The notes under the pieces were generated by a model. It made no database searches and was not told the DNA's origin. It was given only the letters and a program-made list of their open reading frames with translations. Position numbers and translations under genes: made by a program. From Eubacteriales Family XIII. Incertae Sedis bacterium (GTDB lineage Bacteria > Bacillota > Clostridia > Peptostreptococcales > Anaerovoracaceae): DNA of 14,283 nucleotides. Below, piece after piece: positions 12,990-14,283 of the stretch; position 1 is the first letter of the stretch, and every line of letters begins with the position of its first letter. The stretch spans positions 1 through 14,283 of the forward strand of contig JAITNA010000200.1 of the NCBI GenBank assembly GCA_031290715.1, read 5' to 3'.

Positions 12990-13862
12990 ATGATTCAATA
13001 TGAAGGGGATGTTTATCGGCCTCCCAGTGAGGCTTCCAGCTTGATCGTGCAGGCTGCGATCGGGTGCGCGCATAATGATTGCACGTTTTGTTCGATGTTC
13101 AAGGGCAAGCGGTTTCGCGTGCGTGCGGAGGACGAGGTGATCCGCGATTTTCGGGCGGCGCGGGCGGCGTATCGCGAGGTGCGGCGCATTTTTTTGGCGG
13201 ACGGCGATGTGTTGGCACTGTCCAATGAACGGCTGCTTCGGCTCCTCGGCGAGATCGGAGAGTTGTTCCCCGAATGCGAACGCGTGTCGTTTTATGGCTC
13301 GCCGCAGGACGTGCTGCGAAAAACACCGGAGGAACTCGCGGCGCTGCGGGAGCATGGCGCCGGATTTGTCTATCTCGGCGCGGAGTCGGGCAGCGGCCGG
13401 GTGTTGGAAAACGTCCGGAAAGGCGCGACGAGAAACGAAATCATAGCCGCGATCAAAAAGATTGAAGCGGCGGGCCTTATCTCGTCCGTGACCTTTATCT
13501 CCGGGCTTGGCGGGCGGGAACTTTCCGAAGAGCACGCGATCGAAACAGGCCGGCTTATCAGCGAAGCGGAGCCGTCCTATGCTTCGCTGCTGACTCTGTT
13601 GCTCGACCCGGCCGCCCCGATGTACGAGGATGTGCGCGCGGGTCGTTTCTCCTTTCTCCCGCCGCGGGAAATCGCGGCCGAAACCTTGCTGATGCTGGAG
13701 CATACGGAGATAGAAAAAGACTGCGTATTCCGCTCGAATCATGCTTCCAATTATATCTCCCTCAAGGGGACGCTCCCCCGGGACAAGGCGCGCATGATGG
13801 ACGAACTGCGCGCCGCGCTGAAAGCCGGCGGGTTCAAGGACGAGCGGTTTCGGCTGTTGTGA
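12990..13862 (+). CDS. Radical SAM protein of the Elp3-like fold, function unknown
   Basis: 290-residue radical SAM enzyme. The cluster motif is CAHNDCTFC (Cys 26, 31, 34), a CX4CX2C spacing where the classical one is CX3CX2C. The N-terminus YEGDVYRPPSEASSLIVQAAIGC is the hallmark of a widespread uncharacterised family in Bacillota and anaerobes. Later YLGAESGSGRVLENVRKGAT (about 128-147) is the Elp3-type SAM-binding region, and FISGLGGRELSEEHA follows. There is no B12-binding or extra Fe-S domain. I prefer ATG 12990 because family members start just before YEG. ATG 12963 is also possible (299 residues); neither has a good binding site. It ends directly against the stop of the convergent Mop gene. 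Confidence 0.85.
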   Translation: MIQYEGDVYRPPSEASSLIVQAAIGCAHNDCTFCSMFKGKRFRVRAEDEVIRDFRAARAAYREVRRIFLADGDVLALSNERLLRLLGEIGELFPECERVSFYGSPQDVLRKTPEELAALREHGAGFVYLGAESGSGRVLENVRKGATRNEIIAAIKKIEAAGLISSVTFISGLGGRELSEEHAIETGRLISEAEPSYASLLTLLLDPAAPMYEDVRAGRFSFLPPREIAAETLLMLEHTEIEKDCVFRSNHASNYISLKGTLPRDKARMMDELRAALKAGGFKDERFRLL

Positions 13863-14072
13863 TCAGTCGATGGCGACCATGACCGAAGTGGCTTTGATGA
13901 CGGCGTAGGCATCTTTGCCGACTTCGAGCCCGAGTTCGTCGATGGCGTTCATCGAGATGGTTGCGGAAACCCGGTTGCCGCCGCCGATATCGAGTACGAC
14001 GATGCCGTTGACGGCGCCCCTGTCGATCTTGATTATTTTGCCTTTGAGTTGATTTCTTGCGCTGATTTTCAT
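13863..14072 (-). CDS. Mop/molbindin-type molybdate-binding protein
   Basis: 69-residue single TOBE/Mop domain: MKISARNQLKGKIIKIDRG, GIVVLDIGGGNRVSATIS, GLEVGKDAYAVIKATSVMVA. Such molbindins assemble as oligomers that bind molybdate or tungstate in the cytoplasm and buffer or sort it for cofactor synthesis or transport control. The length is that of a single-domain Mop. GGAGGT lies 7 nt before the ATG. Molybdate transport genes may lie beyond the right edge, but none is visible here. Confidence 0.92.
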   Translation of the reverse strand: MKISARNQLKGKIIKIDRGAVNGIVVLDIGGGNRVSATISMNAIDELGLEVGKDAYAVIKATSVMVAID

Positions 14073-14120
14073 AGAAATACCTCCGTTCGCTAAAACCCGA
14101 TATAGTTGATGAACAATTGT

Positions 14121-14126
14121 ATTATA
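14121..14126 (-). promoter_or_regulatory. -10 box of the Mop gene
   Basis: Minus-strand TATAAT at 14126-14121, about 50 bp before the start codon. The -35 region is weak (GCAAAA at 17 bp; TTGTGC only with a 21-bp gap). Confidence 0.5.
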
Positions 14127-14151
14127 CTACTTTTGCCGTAACTTTTTGCAC

Positions 14152-14169
14152 AATAGATGCAATAGATGC
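14152..14169. repeat. 9-bp tandem duplication AATAGATGC x2
   Basis: AATAGATGC at 14152-14160 is repeated at once at 14161-14169, in the region between the two divergent promoters. Confidence 0.65.
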
Positions 14170-14192
14170 CGCGGCGATTTTCGGCGGGGTTC

Positions 14193-14222
14193 TTGTGCAT
14201 TTTGGGGGAAACGTAATATACT
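14193..14222 (+). promoter_or_regulatory. Promoter reading out of the window
   Basis: TTGTGC (14193-14198) and TATACT (14217-14222) are 18 bp apart. GTGGGAGTG near 14271-14279 could be the ribosome binding site of a gene starting just past the window end. An open frame from ATG 14223 to the end is also present but would begin at the -10 box, so I do not call it. Confidence 0.4.
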
Positions 14223-14283
14223 ATGCATTGGTTGAATCGCGGGGCGCGGCTCCGGGGATTGCCGCCGGCAGTGGGAGTGATAA

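Noticed and set aside
14223..14283. Open frame from ATG 14223 to the end of the window
   Set aside because: It would start directly at the -10 box of the predicted promoter and lacks a well-placed binding site; too short to judge.

Overview
The window looks like a chromosomal segment of a GC-rich member of the Bacillota (Clostridia-like). The reasons are strong AGGAGG-type ribosome binding sites, TTG start codons on two well-supported genes, a secreted protein with InlB/Listeria-Bacteroides repeats, oxygen-sensitive Fe-S enzymes and a Mop-type molybdate-binding protein. No species can be named from the sequence alone.

Layout. (1) 1-343: non-coding DNA with small repeats and a promoter whose -10 box sits inside a perfect dyad. 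(2) 344-3751: a 1135-residue secreted, membrane-attached beta-helix surface protein. (3) 3752-4259: about 500 bp without a gene, holding a strongly structured RNA candidate ending in an intrinsic terminator, one copy of a dispersed 40-bp repeat, a good promoter and a leader hairpin. (4) 4260-8882, plus strand: preT-preA (NAD-dependent dihydropyrimidine dehydrogenase), hisI, hisE, and an ECF-like sigma factor fused to a transmembrane segment and an outside domain. The gaps are short, so this may be one transcript. (5) 8902-10675, minus strand: birA and hisF, separated by a 172-bp palindromic repeat region. (6) 10703-11383: an AT-richer two-gene cassette (109-residue unknown protein plus VapD-like toxin) wedged between two perfect 41-bp copies of the hisF promoter/start region. 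(7) 11525-12553, minus strand: a BKACE (DUF849) beta-keto acid cleavage enzyme with its own terminator, a consensus promoter and a leader of about 180 nt. (8) 12990-13862, plus strand: a radical SAM protein, convergent with a 69-residue Mop/molbindin gene on the minus strand. A promoter-like sequence at the right edge reads out of the window.

How the genes fit together. preT and preA make the two-subunit enzyme that interconverts uracil/thymine and their 5,6-dihydro forms. hisI, hisE and hisF are three steps of histidine biosynthesis, but they are split between strands and no other his gene is present. The most unusual element is the vapD cassette. Its insertion left a copy of the hisF extended -10 promoter and first codons at each end, so both the cassette and hisF keep a start region. 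The neighbouring genes are otherwise mostly housekeeping.
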